Assembly (NCBI RefSeq): GCF_008704395.1
Contig: NZ_CP023695.1
Span: 930,001 to 994,000 of the forward strand
Direction: 5' to 3'
From: Streptomyces alboniger
GTDB lineage: Bacteria > Actinomycetota > Actinomycetes > Streptomycetales > Streptomycetaceae
DNA: 64,000 nt
Part shown: one piece after another, positions 9,876 to 19,836 of the stretch
How positions within the stretch are numbered: position 1 is the first letter of the stretch
Layout: each line of letters opens with the position of its first letter
Notes under the pieces: model-generated
What the model saw: only the letters and a program-made list of their open reading frames with translations
What the model was told of the DNA's origin: nothing
The model's database searches: none
Made by a program: the position numbers and the translations under genes

Positions 9876-11045
9876 TCAGCGGCGGCCCCTCACCGCCCGC
9901 AGCACGACGAACTTCGGGTCGCTCGCCACGACTTCCGCGTTGCCGAAGAGCTTGCGGAGTTTCACGTGGTAGCCGAGGTGGCGGTTGCCGATGACCCACA
10001 GCTCACCGCCGGGGCGCAGCGCGGCGCGCGCACCGCTGAACATGCGCCGGGCGGTCGCGCCGGTCGTGGCCTGGTGGCTGTGGAACGGCGGGTTGTTCAG
10101 GACGAGGTCCACGGTCCCGGCGGGTACGGCGGCGAGCGCGTCACCCGCTACGAAACCGGCCTCGGCGCCCTCGGCCGCGTTGGCCCGGAAGGTGGCCTCG
10201 GCGGAGGCGACGGCCTGGAAAGACTCGTCGATGAAGGTGACCGTGGCGTCGGGTGCGGCCACGGAGGCGGCGGTGCCGAGCACGCCGTTGCCGCAGCCGA
10301 GGTCCACGACGTGCGCGCCGGGGCGGGCGCGTGGCAGGTGCTTCAGGAAGAAGCGGGTGCCGATGTCGAGCCGGTCCGCGCAGAAGATCCCCGCGTGGTT
10401 GACGACGGTCAGGCCCGCGCCCGCACCGGAGTCGGCGGGCAGCACATAACGGCCGGGCCACGGGCTGGGCCCCGGTGTGCGTGCCGGGTCCGGGGTGCTG
10501 AGGATGAGCCGCGCCTTCTGCCGGGCCAGCGTGGTCCTCGTCGGCCCGACGAGCCGCTCGAAGAGCTCCAGGGTCGACGTGTGGATCTCGGTGACCATGC
10601 CGGTGCCGATGACGACGGTGTCTTCGTGCAGGGCGGGCGCCAGCCGGTGGAGCTGGTCCTCCAGGAGCGCGAGGCTCTTCGGTACGCGGATCAGGAGTAC
10701 GTCGATGCGCGGGGGCGGAGTGTCCCTGGTCGTCAGGAGCCGCGCGGCGTCCGGTGCGTGTCCCGCTCGGGCCAGGTTGGCCCGGGTGGCCTGCTGCGCG
10801 AGGAAGGAGTCGGTGATCTGCACCAGCACGCGCGCGTGGCCCGCGAGGGCGGTGGTGAGGGCTCCCCACCGGTCGCCGACGACGGCCACGGTGCCGCTGA
10901 GGTCGACGGCCGCCGCCCCCTCCTCACCCGCGAGGTGCCGCAGCAGATAGGCGTCGGCCGCCGACCAGGCGCGCAGCTGGTCGCGGGGGTCCTCCGGGAA
11001 GCGGGTGAGGTCGTACGCGCCCCATGACGTGCTCAAACGGTTCAT
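9876..11045 (-). CDS. class I SAM-dependent methyltransferase, RlmG/RsmC-like
   Basis: A 389-aa protein with a degenerate N-terminal half and a C-terminal Rossmann methyltransferase. It has motif [13 protein letters not shown] and the base-N2-methyl signature NPPFHS, which marks guanine-N2 methyltransferases acting on rRNA. Length and two-domain layout match 23S rRNA (G1835-N2) methyltransferase RlmG and 16S RsmC. I favour RlmG because of the overall length, but the target base is not proven. The gene stands alone, 216 bp from the phosphoketolase gene; that gap shows no other gene. Confidence 0.8.
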   Translation of the reverse strand: MNRLSTSWGAYDLTRFPEDPRDQLRAWSAADAYLLRHLAGEEGAAAVDLSGTVAVVGDRWGALTTALAGHARVLVQITDSFLAQQATRANLARAGHAPDAARLLTTRDTPPPRIDVLLIRVPKSLALLEDQLHRLAPALHEDTVVIGTGMVTEIHTSTLELFERLVGPTRTTLARQKARLILSTPDPARTPGPSPWPGRYVLPADSGAGAGLTVVNHAGIFCADRLDIGTRFFLKHLPRARPGAHVVDLGCGNGVLGTAASVAAPDATVTFIDESFQAVASAEATFRANAAEGAEAGFVAGDALAAVPAGTVDLVLNNPPFHSHQATTGATARRMFSGARAALRPGGELWVIGNRHLGYHVKLRKLFGNAEVVASDPKFVVLRAVRGRR

Positions 11046-11099
11046 CGTGCCCTCAGGCTAACGGAGGGCTCACGGGGCGCGGGGGTCAGCCCGCGGGCC

Positions 11100-11579
11100 T
11101 CATCGCTGGTGGGCCGGCTCGAACCACGTGGGGCCGTCGGCGAGCGCCAGCTTGATGCGGGACATCGAGTACTCGTGCAGGTCCGGCAGCGCGTCGACGT
11201 AGAACCACGCCACCTCCAGGGACTCGTCGTCGTTGACGCGCGCCTCGCCGCCGACGGCACGGCAGCGCAGGGTGGTGTCCATGTACTGGCACGTGTCGCC
11301 GTTGGGATAGGTGACCGGTTCGAGTGCCTGCACGAGGACGACGCGTTCGGGTACGCAGTGCACCGCCGTCTCCTCGTACACCTCGCGCACCGCGCACTCC
11401 GCGGGCTGCTCCCCCGGGTCCGGGATCCCGCCGATCACCGACCACCTGCCGTTGTCGGTGCGCCGCCCGAGCAGCACTCTGCCCTCGTCGTCGAAGACGA
11501 TGGCGGTGACTCCGGGGAGCCAGAGGAGTTGCCGGCCGGCGTCGGCCCTAAGGGTGCGGATGAAATCAGGAGTGGCCAT
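11100..11579 (-). CDS. Nudix hydrolase
   Basis: A 159-aa single-domain Nudix protein. The complete Nudix box runs from GGIPDPGEQPAECAVREV into YEETAV (pattern Gx5Ex7REUxEExGU), giving the metal-binding glutamates. These enzymes hydrolyse nucleoside diphosphates linked to another moiety. The N-terminus LPGVTAIVFDDEGRVLLGRR is typical of MutT-like or sugar-nucleotide pyrophosphatases. The substrate is not identifiable. It is a separate gene with short gaps to both neighbours. Confidence 0.88.
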   Translation of the reverse strand: MATPDFIRTLRADAGRQLLWLPGVTAIVFDDEGRVLLGRRTDNGRWSVIGGIPDPGEQPAECAVREVYEETAVHCVPERVVLVQALEPVTYPNGDTCQYMDTTLRCRAVGGEARVNDDESLEVAWFYVDALPDLHEYSMSRIKLALADGPTWFEPAHQR

Positions 11580-11646
11580 AAACCGACCCTAACGGCGTCC
11601 CGCCACCGCTCTGCGCCGACGAGGGGTCACTCTCCCCCCGCCGCGG

Positions 11647-13257
11647 CTACTCCGCCGCTGCCCGCCGGGTCCGCGCCGATGCCACGGCCCAGCCGAGGCC
11701 GCCGAGAGCGACCAGGACGAGGATGCCCTCGGGCAGCACGCCGAGGCGGGTGGCGGGGGTCCGCGAGGAACGCAGCGGCACGTCCTCGACGAGCGAGGCG
11801 GCGGTGAACCACTTGGTCTTCGCCTTCACCGTGCCGTCCGGCATGATCACCGCGCTGACGCCGCTGGTCACCGGGACCGTGACGGCGCGGCTGTGTTCGA
11901 CCGCGCGGACGCGGGACATCGCGAGCTGCTGGTAGGTCATCTCGCTGCGGTCGAAGGTGGCGTTGTTGCTGGGCACCGAGAGGAGCTGGGCGCCGCCGGT
12001 CACGGTGTCGCGCACGGCCCAGTCGAAGGCGGCCTCGTAGCAGGTCGCGATGCCCACCTTGGTGCCCGCCATGGTGAAGACGCCGGGCTCGGAACCGCGG
12101 CTGAAGTCCTGGCGGACCATGTCGACGTCACTGCTGAAGACGCCGATGAGGCCCCGCAGCGGGATGTACTCGCCGAACGGCTGGATCTGCCGCTTGTCGT
12201 AGGTGTCGGTGGGGCCCTTCTCGGGGTCCCACAGGATCTGCTCGTTGTAAAGCTTGCCGTCCTTCCCCTCGACGACGCCGCCCACGGAGAGGGGCACCCC
12301 GATCGCCTTGACGGCGGCCTCGATCTCCTGGCGCGCGTCGGGGTTGGTGAACGGGTCGATGTCGGAGGAGTTCTCCGGCCACAGCACGAGGTCCGGGCGC
12401 TTGACCGTGCCTGCCTTCACCGCGGCGGCCAGGCGTTCGGTCTCCCGCACATGGTGGTCGAGGACCGCGCGGCGCTGGGCGTTGAAGGCGAGTCCCGCGC
12501 GCGGGACGTTGCCCTGGATCGCGGCGACGGTCGCGGTGCCGTCCTCGGCCTCGTCGCTGACGAGCGGGCGGGCGGCGAAGGCGCCGGCGAGCGGGACGAG
12601 CACGCTGAGTACGGCAGCGGCCGCCGCGCCGCGCCGCAGGACCCGGGTGGTGCGTACGTCACGGAGCCGGCGCACGATCTCGTACAGCCCGAAGCCGCTC
12701 AGGACGACCGCGAACCCGAGCACGGGGGTGCCGCCGAGCGCGGCGAGCGGCAGGAAGACGCCGTCCGCCTGACCGAAGGCGACCTTCCCCCAGGGAAAAC
12801 CGCTGAACGGCACGCGCGCGCGTGCCGCCTCTCCCGCGATCCACAGGGCCGCGGCCCAGAGCGGGTAGCCCGGCAGCCGGGAGACGGCCGCGACGCCCGC
12901 GCCCACCAGGGCGACGAAGACGGCCTCGATGGCGGCAAGCGCCAGCCACGGGCCGGGGCCGACCTCGACGCCGGTCCACACCAGGAGCGGCAGCAGGAAG
13001 CCGAGGCCGAAGAGGTAGCCGAGGCCGAGGCCCGCCTTCCAGGTGCGGCCGTGCAGACACCGGGCGAGCACGGCGAAGGCCGGGAGCGCGAGCCACCACA
13101 GTGTGCGGGGCGGGAAGCTGACGTAGAGCAGTACCCCGGAGAGAGCCGCCGCGGCGGCGGGCACGAGCCCCCGCCGGACACGCTCGGCACGAGAGCCCCG
13201 CACGGGCTGCGGATCGAGCTGGTCCGGCTCGTCTACGGGAGTGGTGGTGGCGGTCAC
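11647..13257 (-). CDS. lnt: apolipoprotein N-acyltransferase
   Basis: About 536 aa with an N-terminal set of hydrophobic helices (roughly residues 25-200) and a C-terminal nitrilase domain. The Glu-Lys-Cys triad is visible: LVLWPENSSDID, DKRQIQPFGEYIPL and GIATCYEAAFD. Lnt adds the third acyl chain to the N-terminal cysteine of lipoproteins at the membrane; actinomycetes carry such enzymes. I chose the GTG at 13257. An in-frame ATG at 13320 would add 21 residues, but those codons have poor GC bias in the third position (six of 22 end in A or T), so I think they are not coding. The start remains uncertain. Confidence 0.88.
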   Translation of the reverse strand: MTATTTPVDEPDQLDPQPVRGSRAERVRRGLVPAAAAALSGVLLYVSFPPRTLWWLALPAFAVLARCLHGRTWKAGLGLGYLFGLGFLLPLLVWTGVEVGPGPWLALAAIEAVFVALVGAGVAAVSRLPGYPLWAAALWIAGEAARARVPFSGFPWGKVAFGQADGVFLPLAALGGTPVLGFAVVLSGFGLYEIVRRLRDVRTTRVLRRGAAAAAVLSVLVPLAGAFAARPLVSDEAEDGTATVAAIQGNVPRAGLAFNAQRRAVLDHHVRETERLAAAVKAGTVKRPDLVLWPENSSDIDPFTNPDARQEIEAAVKAIGVPLSVGGVVEGKDGKLYNEQILWDPEKGPTDTYDKRQIQPFGEYIPLRGLIGVFSSDVDMVRQDFSRGSEPGVFTMAGTKVGIATCYEAAFDWAVRDTVTGGAQLLSVPSNNATFDRSEMTYQQLAMSRVRAVEHSRAVTVPVTSGVSAVIMPDGTVKAKTKWFTAASLVEDVPLRSSRTPATRLGVLPEGILVLVALGGLGWAVASARTRRAAAE

Positions 13258-13353
13258 TCCGGGAGTGTACGGCGCGTCATCCGGGCGCCGACAGCGCGGT
13301 CGCGGGCGCCCTCGCCGCATCGCGTTCCCGGGCGGGGACAGGTCGGCGGGCGG

Positions 13354-13920
13354 TCAGCCCGAGGTGCCCGGCGTGCCCCTGACCCGCAGCCGGTCCCGGA
13401 TCGCGCGGACCGCCGATTCGGCGTCGTCGACGGTCACCGTGAACTTGTGGCCGTCGCCCAGCCTGATGACCACGCCCTCGCCGCGCCGCACCACGACCGC
13501 CGTGCCCTTCTCGGGACGCCAGCGGTAGCCCCAGCCGCCCCACTGACGGGGCGTGACCGTGGGCGCGAAGTCCGCTCCCACGACATGGGAGAGGGGGATG
13601 TGGCGGCGCGGCAGGCCCAGATGGCCGCAGCGCACCTCCAGGAAGTCCTTGTCGATCTTCACGGCCACGTGGACGAAGGCGAGGGTCCCGAAGAGCATCA
13701 GAAGGCCTGCGGCGATGCAGCCCACGACGGACATGAGCAGCGGGGCGAAGCCCGAGGTCCACATGGAGCCGACCGCCAGGGCGATGCCGAGCGCCAGACA
13801 GGCGGCGCCGGCGCTGGCCAGCAGCCACTGGACGCGGTTGGTCGCGCGGCCGGTCCAGACCTCGGGCCGGCCGTCGGTCACGGCGCGCTCGCCGTGTTCC
13901 TCACGGGCTGGGTCCTTCAT
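13354..13920 (-). CDS. hypothetical membrane protein with PH-like tail
   Basis: A 188-aa protein. The ATG at 13920 is preceded by GGAGG at good spacing, so longer readings are rejected. Two adjacent transmembrane helices (about residues 30-85) are followed by a beta-rich domain with VAVKIDKDFLEVR, IPLSHVVGAD and WGYRWRPEKGTAVVVRRG. This pattern is common in actinobacterial bacterial-PH-like membrane proteins. Function is unknown; I recognise only the general pattern. Confidence 0.75.
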   Translation of the reverse strand: MKDPAREEHGERAVTDGRPEVWTGRATNRVQWLLASAGAACLALGIALAVGSMWTSGFAPLLMSVVGCIAAGLLMLFGTLAFVHVAVKIDKDFLEVRCGHLGLPRRHIPLSHVVGADFAPTVTPRQWGGWGYRWRPEKGTAVVVRRGEGVVIRLGDGHKFTVTVDDAESAVRAIRDRLRVRGTPGTSG

Positions 13921-13998
13921 GCCTCCGAGCCTACTCAGGTTCCAGCGCGAAGGCACCGCGTCGCGGAGAGTGACCGCCACCCCGGCGACCTGGGGAGA

Positions 13999-14805
13999 TC
14001 AGAGCGCGGGGCTGACCGCCGCGAGCATGCGCCCCTCGGCGTACGTGAGCGCTTCTCGCGGCAACTGCTCCGCGCGCCCGCTGAGCAGCACGGTGAGGCC
14101 GGGAGCCGCGGCGTCCGAATCGGCGACGGCCGCGGGGGCGGCGCCGGGCCGCTCTCCGGTCCTGCGCAGCGCCTGGGCCGCGACGGCGCCGGCCGAGCCG
14201 TGCAGCACGAGGGGCGGCAGCTGGGGCTGCTGCACAGCGGCGCGAATACGCTCAGCGACCAGCTCGTAATGGGTGCAGCCCAGGACGACGGCTCTTACAT
14301 CGGGCGGGGTGAGGGCGGCCGCGGCGGCGATCGTCTCGTCGATGGCCTTCTCGTCCGCGTACTGCACGGCGTCGGCGAGACCCGGGCAGGGCACCTCCGT
14401 GACGGCGACGTCGCTCGCGAACTGCTCGATGAGGCCCCGCTGGTAGGGGCTCCCGGTGGTGGCGGGCGTGGCCCAGATGGCCACGGGTCCGCCGCCCGCG
14501 GCGGCGGGCTTGATCGCCGGGACGGTCCCGATGACCGGGATGCCGGGCTCCAGGCGGGCCCTGAGCGCGGGCAGCGCGTGCACGGACGCGGTGTTGCAGG
14601 CCACGATCAGCGCGTCGGGCCGGTGCGCGGCGGCGGCCTCGGCGACGGCGAGCGCCCGCGCGGTGAGGTCTTCCGTGGTGCGCGGCCCCCACGGCATCCC
14701 GTCGGGATCCGAGGAGAGTACGAGATCGGCGTCGGGCCGCAGGCGACGCACCGCGGCCGCCGCGGCGAGCAGTCCGATACCGGAGTCCATGAGCGCGATC
14801 TTCAC
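13999..14805 (-). CDS. aspartate/glutamate racemase family protein
   Basis: A 268-aa protein. Both catalytic cysteines of the cofactor-independent racemase family are present, in LIVACNTASVHALP and VVLGCTHYEL, with the N-terminal MDSGIGLL motif. This matches glutamate racemase (MurI), which provides D-glutamate for peptidoglycan. The first motif is DSGIGLL where classical MurI usually has DSGVGGL, so a divergent paralogue is possible and I leave out the symbol. GTG at 14805 is used because reading further upstream would overlap the divergent glycosyltransferase promoter and gene. The gap to that gene is 58 bp. Confidence 0.8.
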   Translation of the reverse strand: MKIALMDSGIGLLAAAAAVRRLRPDADLVLSSDPDGMPWGPRTTEDLTARALAVAEAAAAHRPDALIVACNTASVHALPALRARLEPGIPVIGTVPAIKPAAAGGGPVAIWATPATTGSPYQRGLIEQFASDVAVTEVPCPGLADAVQYADEKAIDETIAAAAALTPPDVRAVVLGCTHYELVAERIRAAVQQPQLPPLVLHGSAGAVAAQALRRTGERPGAAPAAVADSDAAAPGLTVLLSGRAEQLPREALTYAEGRMLAAVSPAL

Positions 14806-14863
14806 CCGGTCACCATAGTCGATGGGCCCCACGGGCCCCGTCCCATGGGGCAGACTTCGGCGG

Positions 14864-16051
14864 ATGAGCGCCGTTGCGTGGACCGCCGCCGGATCGCTTG
14901 CCGCGTGGCTGTGGCTGCTGTGGGGACAGGGCTTCTTCTGGCGTACGGACGTGCGTCTGCCACCGCGAAGGGACCCCGCGCGCTGGCCTTCGGTCTGTGT
15001 TGTCGTGCCCGCGAGGGACGAGGCCGCCATGCTGCCCAAGAGCCTGCCGTCGCTGCTGGCGCAGGAGTACCCGGGCCGGGCCGAGGTCTTCCTCGTCGAC
15101 GACGGCAGCTCGGACGGCACGGGCGAGCTGGCCCGCGCGCTGGCCGGGCGGCACGGCGGCCTGCCGCTGACCGTCGGCTCCCCCGGTGAGCCGCCCCACG
15201 GGTGGACGGGCAAGCTCTGGGCGGTGCGCCACGGAATGGGTCTCGCCCGCGCGCGGGACCCCGAGTATCTGCTCCTGACCGACGCGGACATCGCCCATGC
15301 GCCGGACAGCCTGCGGCAGTTGGTGGCCGCCGCGGACGCGGGCGGTTTCGACCTGGTCTCCCAGATGGCCCGGCTGCGGGTGCGGAGCCTGTGGGAGCGG
15401 CTGGTGGTCCCCGCGTTCGTGTACTTCTTCGCCCAGCTCTATCCCTTCCGCCGGATCGGGCGGAAGGGGGCGCGGACGACCGCCGCGGCGGGCGGTTGCG
15501 TCCTGCTGCGCGCCGACACCGCCGAGCGGGCGCGGATCCCCGACGCCATCCGGCACGCGGTGATCGACGACGTCGCGCTCGCGCGGGAGGTGCGGCGCGC
15601 GGGCGGTCACATCTGGCTCGGACTGGCCGAGCGTGTCGACAGCGTCCGCCCCTATCCCCGCCTCGCGGACCTGTGGCGCATGGTCTCGCGGAGCGCGTAC
15701 GCCCAGCTGCGGCACAACCCGCTCCTGCTCGTCGGCACGGTCGCCGGACTCGCGGTGGTGTATCTGGCTCCCCCGGTGACCCTGTTCGCGGGCCTGGCCG
15801 CCGGCAGCGCACCGGCCGCGACGGCCGGCGGCCTGGCCTGGCTGGTGATGACCGGGACGTATCTGCCGATGCTCCGCTACTACCGGCAGCCGCTCTGGCT
15901 CGCTCCCCTGTTGCCCGCCACCGCCTTCCTGTACCTCCTGATGACCGTGGACTCGGCGGTGCAGCACTACAGGGGGCGGGGCGCGGCGTGGAAGGGACGT
16001 ACGTACGCGCGTCCGGACACCGTCGCGGAGCCCGCGCCGGAGCGGCGCTGA
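14864..16051 (+). CDS. glycosyltransferase family 2, HpnB-like
   Basis: A 395-aa membrane glycosyltransferase. An N-terminal hydrophobic anchor (residues 3-22) precedes a GT-A domain with VVVPARDEAAMLP, VFLVDDGSSDGTG, LLTDADIAHAP and the acceptor-region VIDDVALAREVRRAG. Three or four C-terminal transmembrane segments follow. The layout is that of the hopanoid-associated glycosyltransferase HpnB. No squalene-hopene cyclase or other hpn gene is within the window, so involvement in hopanoids is unproven. It ends four bases before the convergent TerD gene's stop. Confidence 0.8.
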   Translation: MSAVAWTAAGSLAAWLWLLWGQGFFWRTDVRLPPRRDPARWPSVCVVVPARDEAAMLPKSLPSLLAQEYPGRAEVFLVDDGSSDGTGELARALAGRHGGLPLTVGSPGEPPHGWTGKLWAVRHGMGLARARDPEYLLLTDADIAHAPDSLRQLVAAADAGGFDLVSQMARLRVRSLWERLVVPAFVYFFAQLYPFRRIGRKGARTTAAAGGCVLLRADTAERARIPDAIRHAVIDDVALAREVRRAGGHIWLGLAERVDSVRPYPRLADLWRMVSRSAYAQLRHNPLLLVGTVAGLAVVYLAPPVTLFAGLAAGSAPAATAGGLAWLVMTGTYLPMLRYYRQPLWLAPLLPATAFLYLLMTVDSAVQHYRGRGAAWKGRTYARPDTVAEPAPERR

Positions 16052-16055
16052 GCCG

Positions 16056-17264
16056 TCACTTCCTGCCGGGGGTCCAGTTCATGCCCCAGCCGTAGGCGTG
16101 GTCGATGGTGCGCTGCGGGCTCACGCCGCGCTCCGGCACGAGGTAACGGGCCTCTCGCTGTACGACGAGGTCGCCGCCGTTGTTGGTGAGGAGGGCCAGT
16201 GCGCACACCGTCGAGGGGACCGTGCACTCGTCGAGCGAGAAGTCGACCGGGGCGCCGTGCTGGGGCATGAGGGTGACCGTGGCGTTGAGGTCGGCGAAGC
16301 TGCGCGCGCCCTCGTAGATCGTCACGAAGATGACGATGCGGCGGAAGTCCTTGATGTGATCGAGGTTGATGGTGAGGTTCTCCCCGCTGTCGACGGCGCC
16401 CGTGCGGTCGTCGCCGTCGAGCAGCATGTAGGGAGGCTGGTGCAGGGCTCCGAAGGCATTGCCGAGGGCCTGGACGACTCCCTTGCGGCCGTCGGTGAGT
16501 TCGTAGAGCGCGCAGAGGTCCAGGTCGAGGTCGGCGTGCATGGCGACGGCTCTGCCGAGCTTCGCGCCCCAGCCCTTGAACTGCTTGCGCGTCTGCCAGT
16601 TGAGGTTCACGCGCATGCCGCCCGACGTGCCGCCCTGTTTCGTCAAGGAGACCGACGGGGCGTCCTTCGTGAGGGTGACCTTGGCGAGGCGCACGGGCTC
16701 GGGCGCGGGCGGGGCGGCAGCGGGCGTTCGCTGCTGCGGCTCGTCCACCGTGATCCCGTAATCCGTCGCGAGCCCCTCAAGGCCGCTGCCGTACCCCTGG
16801 CCGACGGCGCGGAACTTCCACGCGCCCTGGCGCCGGTACAGCTCGCCGAGGACGAACGCCGTCTCCACGGTCGCGTCCGCGCTGTCGTAGCGTGCGAGTT
16901 CGGCGCCGCTCGCCGCGTCGAGCACCCGGATGTACAGACCGGGGATCCGACCGAACGTGCCGCCGTCGGCCGACGCGGCGACCACCACTCTCTCGATCGC
17001 GGGCTCCACGCGCGCGAGGTCGACCGTCAGCACATCGCGGACGCCGCCGTCGGAGCGCTGCTTGCCCTCGTACCGCACCGCTCCGGAGGAGTGCGCGGGC
17101 TGGTTGTAAAAGACGAAGTCCGCGTCCGAGCGCACCTTTCCGGAGGAGGCCAGCAAGAGGGCGGACGCGTCGGCGTCGGGCACCCCGGCGCCGGAGCCCC
17201 ATCCCAATTCGACCCGCACGGCGGGCGCCGGCACGGGAACATTCGATCCTTTAGGCATTGTCAT
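16056..17264 (-). CDS. tandem TerD-domain protein (tellurium resistance/stress family)
   Basis: A 402-aa protein made of two TerD domains. The first (about residues 3-165) has the canonical MPKGSNVPV...VRVELGW opening with [14 protein letters not shown]. The second (about 200-400) has [24 protein letters not shown] and a shorter calcium-binding region. A Pro/Ala-rich linker (residues 168-185) joins them. TerD domains bind Ca2+ and belong to stress-response and membrane-associated complexes; the biochemical role is unsettled. ATG at 17264 is chosen (MTMPKGSN) because GGGGGCGGA precedes it; an upstream ATG is four codons earlier. The 295-bp gap to the next gene contains only promoter-like sequence. 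Confidence 0.88.
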   Translation of the reverse strand: MTMPKGSNVPVPAPAVRVELGWGSGAGVPDADASALLLASSGKVRSDADFVFYNQPAHSSGAVRYEGKQRSDGGVRDVLTVDLARVEPAIERVVVAASADGGTFGRIPGLYIRVLDAASGAELARYDSADATVETAFVLGELYRRQGAWKFRAVGQGYGSGLEGLATDYGITVDEPQQRTPAAAPPAPEPVRLAKVTLTKDAPSVSLTKQGGTSGGMRVNLNWQTRKQFKGWGAKLGRAVAMHADLDLDLCALYELTDGRKGVVQALGNAFGALHQPPYMLLDGDDRTGAVDSGENLTINLDHIKDFRRIVIFVTIYEGARSFADLNATVTLMPQHGAPVDFSLDECTVPSTVCALALLTNNGGDLVVQREARYLVPERGVSPQRTIDHAYGWGMNWTPGRK

Positions 17265-17559
17265 GTCCGCCCCCATCGCAAGTCGCCGCGTCCGGCAGGG
17301 CCGCCGATTCCGTTCGCGGCCAACCTATTACCCCGATCACCGGGAGGCCCACGATCGCGTCTGGAGGATCCTCCTGTCCGCGCTCCCGCCAACCCTGGGT
17401 AACCCGCCAGGAACTCGGCCTTTACACGATCCGTACGCCGTTCGGCGACCGATTTTCCCAAGTTCGCTCGCATTGGGGGTCCGTCATCACTGCCGACACG
17501 GAAAACAACCCTCTTATCGGTCTCCCCAACCAACACATCTAGGGCTTAACTTATGGAGC

Positions 17560-17985
17560 ATGACCTCCCCCCGCTCCACCTATGGCGGCGGTTACTACTC
17601 CGCGCCGTCCTTCACGGACACTCCGATCTACGACTCCCTCGTCGCAGAGCGGGGCACTCCTCAGATCGCCCCGATCCGGGTTCCTTCCGCGTACGACACA
17701 GGTAGTCACCTGCCCGCCCTCCCGGCCGCGCTGCCCGCCCTGCCGGCCGCCCCTTCCCCTCACCAGCCGTCGTACGGCTACGCCCAGGCCCAGCAGCACG
17801 CCCCGCTGCAACAGGCCCCCGCGCCGTACATCCCGCAGCAGGCCGCGGGCCCGCGCGGATACCCGGGCGCCCAGCCCCAGCGGCCCGCCGCCGGTACGGG
17901 GTACGAGGCGATGCGCCCCGCGGCGCCGCGCCCCGCCCCCGCGCCGTACGAGGATCCGTACAACCGCCCCTATCGCGGGTACTGA
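17560..17985 (+). CDS. DUF6643-type small Pro/Ala/Gln-rich protein
   Basis: A 141-aa protein. It starts with the well-ordered segment TSPRSTYGGGYYSAPSF and SLVAERGTPQIAPIRVP, then becomes low-complexity, rich in Pro, Ala, Gln and Tyr, ending PYNRPYRGY. I recall this opening as a streptomycete-conserved family (DUF6643), with no known function. There is no signal peptide or membrane segment. The ATG at 17560 has GGAG only one base away, so initiation may be unusual. The upstream 280 bp are relatively AT-richer than the surroundings and probably hold the promoters for this gene and for the divergent TerD gene. Confidence 0.8.
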   Translation: MTSPRSTYGGGYYSAPSFTDTPIYDSLVAERGTPQIAPIRVPSAYDTGSHLPALPAALPALPAAPSPHQPSYGYAQAQQHAPLQQAPAPYIPQQAAGPRGYPGAQPQRPAAGTGYEAMRPAAPRPAPAPYEDPYNRPYRGY

Positions 17986-18052
17986 TCGCCGGGGGCGCGG
18001 GGGCTGAACGTCCGGGGACATCACTGTCAGTGACTGCTGGCAGGATGTCCCC

Positions 18053-18877
18053 ATGTCGAATCCAGCGCTTCTGTCGATCCATGTCCACCCGCTCAAGGCG
18101 GCGCAGGGGCACGCCCCCCGCGAAGCCGTCGTGGAGCCCTGGGGGCTCGCGGGTGACCGGCGGTGGATGCTGGTGGACACAGACGGCCGGTTCGTCTCCC
18201 AACGGCCGCATCCGCGCATGGCGCTCGTCGCCGCCGAGCCTCTGCCCGGCGGCGGCCTTCGTGTGTCCGCGCCCGGCAGGAGAGCCCTGACCATCGCGGT
18301 GCCCGACCCCGTCGAGACGGTGCCCGTGGAGGTCTGGAAGGACAAGGTCGAGGCGGTGCCCGCGAGCGCCGATGCGCATGCCTGGTTCAGTGCCCATCTC
18401 GACACGGACGTGCGGCTCGTCCACCTCGACGACCCCGCGAAGCGCCGCCCCGTCGACCTCGCGTACGGCAGGGAGGGCGAGACGGTCAGCTTCGCGGACG
18501 GCTTCCCGCTGCTGCTCACGACGCTCTCCTCGCTCGACGCCCTCAACTCCCTGATCGCCCAGGGTGATCACGCGGACGAGGGCCCGCTGCCGATGAACCG
18601 CTTCCGGCCCAACGTCGTCGTGGACGGCACCCCGCCCTGGGCCGAGGACGACTGGAAGCGCGTGGCCATAGGCGACGTCGTCCTCCGCGTCGTCAAGAAG
18701 TGCGGGCGCTGCGTCGTGACGACCACCGACCAGAACACCGCGGAGCGCGGCAAGGAGCCGTTGCGCACGCTCGCCCGCCACCGCCGTGTCGGCGACCAGC
18801 TCGTCTTCGGGCAGAATCTGGTGCCCGAATCCACCGGCGTCATCCGCGTCGGTGACGCATTCAAGATCCTCGAATGA
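18053..18877 (+). CDS. MOSC domain protein (molybdenum-cofactor sulfurase C-terminal family)
   Basis: A 274-aa protein with the MOSC N-terminal beta barrel (LSIHVHPLKA, GLAGDRRWMLVD, VSQRPHPRMALV) followed by the MOSC domain (MNRFRPNVVVDG, VVKKCGRCVVTT). This is the arrangement of YcbX and mARC-type enzymes that carry a molybdenum cofactor and reduce N-hydroxylated compounds. The conserved cysteine that would bind molybdenum is in KKCGRCVVTT. No electron-transfer domain is attached. Substrate unknown. Confidence 0.85.
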   Translation: MSNPALLSIHVHPLKAAQGHAPREAVVEPWGLAGDRRWMLVDTDGRFVSQRPHPRMALVAAEPLPGGGLRVSAPGRRALTIAVPDPVETVPVEVWKDKVEAVPASADAHAWFSAHLDTDVRLVHLDDPAKRRPVDLAYGREGETVSFADGFPLLLTTLSSLDALNSLIAQGDHADEGPLPMNRFRPNVVVDGTPPWAEDDWKRVAIGDVVLRVVKKCGRCVVTTTDQNTAERGKEPLRTLARHRRVGDQLVFGQNLVPESTGVIRVGDAFKILE

Positions 18878-19065
18878 CCGGTGCCCGAATGGGGAACTCA
18901 ATGGCGGAGCAAGGACGTTGAGTTTCGGGGACGCGAAGGGAGCGCGACTTCACCGGCGGACTTCGCGGGGCGGCCGCGCACGGTGATTTCGCTCTCTCTT
19001 CTCGCCATCCGCGCGCGAGCCGTGCCGTTCCTGATCAAGACGGACGCGGAAGGGGGTGCAGGTCT

Positions 19066-19671
19066 GTGCGGGCAATCGTCGGGCTCTGGCGCTGGCGGCA
19101 CAATCCGCTGCGCCGCGGCACCGACCTCGCCGAGGCGTGGGTGGCCCTTGTCGCCCTGATGCTGATCCTCGTCGCCGTCCCCGTCATCGGCACGCTCACC
19201 ACCGACCTCTCGCGAGAAGCCCTGCTCACCTCGGTGCGCGAGCAGCGCGAGGCCCGCCACGCGATCGTCGGCACGGTCCTGCGGAAGGTCTCCGCTCCCC
19301 CGCTCGACCCCGACCCCGAGACCTCGTCGGCGCGCGACGCCCACAGCCGCGTGCTCGCGCGCTGGTCGGCCCCGGACGGCACCGACCGCTCGGGGGTCGT
19401 CGTGGCCCAGCTCGACGCCCCGCGGCCCGGCGACCGCTTCAGACTGTGGACGGACGAGCGCGGCCGTGTCGTCGGCCGCCCGCTGGACAGCGCGACGGCG
19501 AGCGCGCACGCCGCCCTCGCCGGGCTCGGCGCGGCCACGGCGAGCGTCGCGCTGATCGAGGGCGCCCGCAGGCTCGTCGTGTGGCACCTCGTGCGGGGGC
19601 GTCATGCCCGCCTGGACCAGGCATGGGCCAAGGCCGGCCCCGACTGGGGCAGGACCGGCGCCGGTTCCTGA
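19066..19671 (+). CDS. Rv1733c-like two-helix membrane protein
   Basis: A 201-aa protein from a GTG start with a G-rich purine tract upstream. It has a cytosolic basic start (LWRWRHNPLRRGTDLAEAW), a transmembrane helix at about residues 24-46, an extracytoplasmic middle with SAPDGTDRSGVVVAQLDAPRPGD and DERGRVVGRPL, and a second hydrophobic helix near residues 146-166. The opening and topology match the mycobacterial Rv1733c family, abundant in streptomycetes and of unknown function. Confidence 0.8.
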   Translation: MRAIVGLWRWRHNPLRRGTDLAEAWVALVALMLILVAVPVIGTLTTDLSREALLTSVREQREARHAIVGTVLRKVSAPPLDPDPETSSARDAHSRVLARWSAPDGTDRSGVVVAQLDAPRPGDRFRLWTDERGRVVGRPLDSATASAHAALAGLGAATASVALIEGARRLVVWHLVRGRHARLDQAWAKAGPDWGRTGAGS

Positions 19672-19836
19672 CCGCCCGTTGACCGGACCCTGCGGGCGGG
19701 AGCCTGGCGATCGGGTCAACTCGCCCTGCTCACCCGCGCTACGGTGGACCGGCCGAACTCTTCGGCTCCTTGCGCATCGACGCAGCACATCGGGGCGAGA
19801 TCCCGCATACGACTGAGGTGGGGGCAGAGCAACTCC

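Noticed and set aside
11893..15189. A 1098-codon plus-strand open frame over lnt, PH-like and racemase genes
   Set aside because: Low-complexity Gly/Arg/Ala translation. The minus-strand genes show clear triads and motifs.
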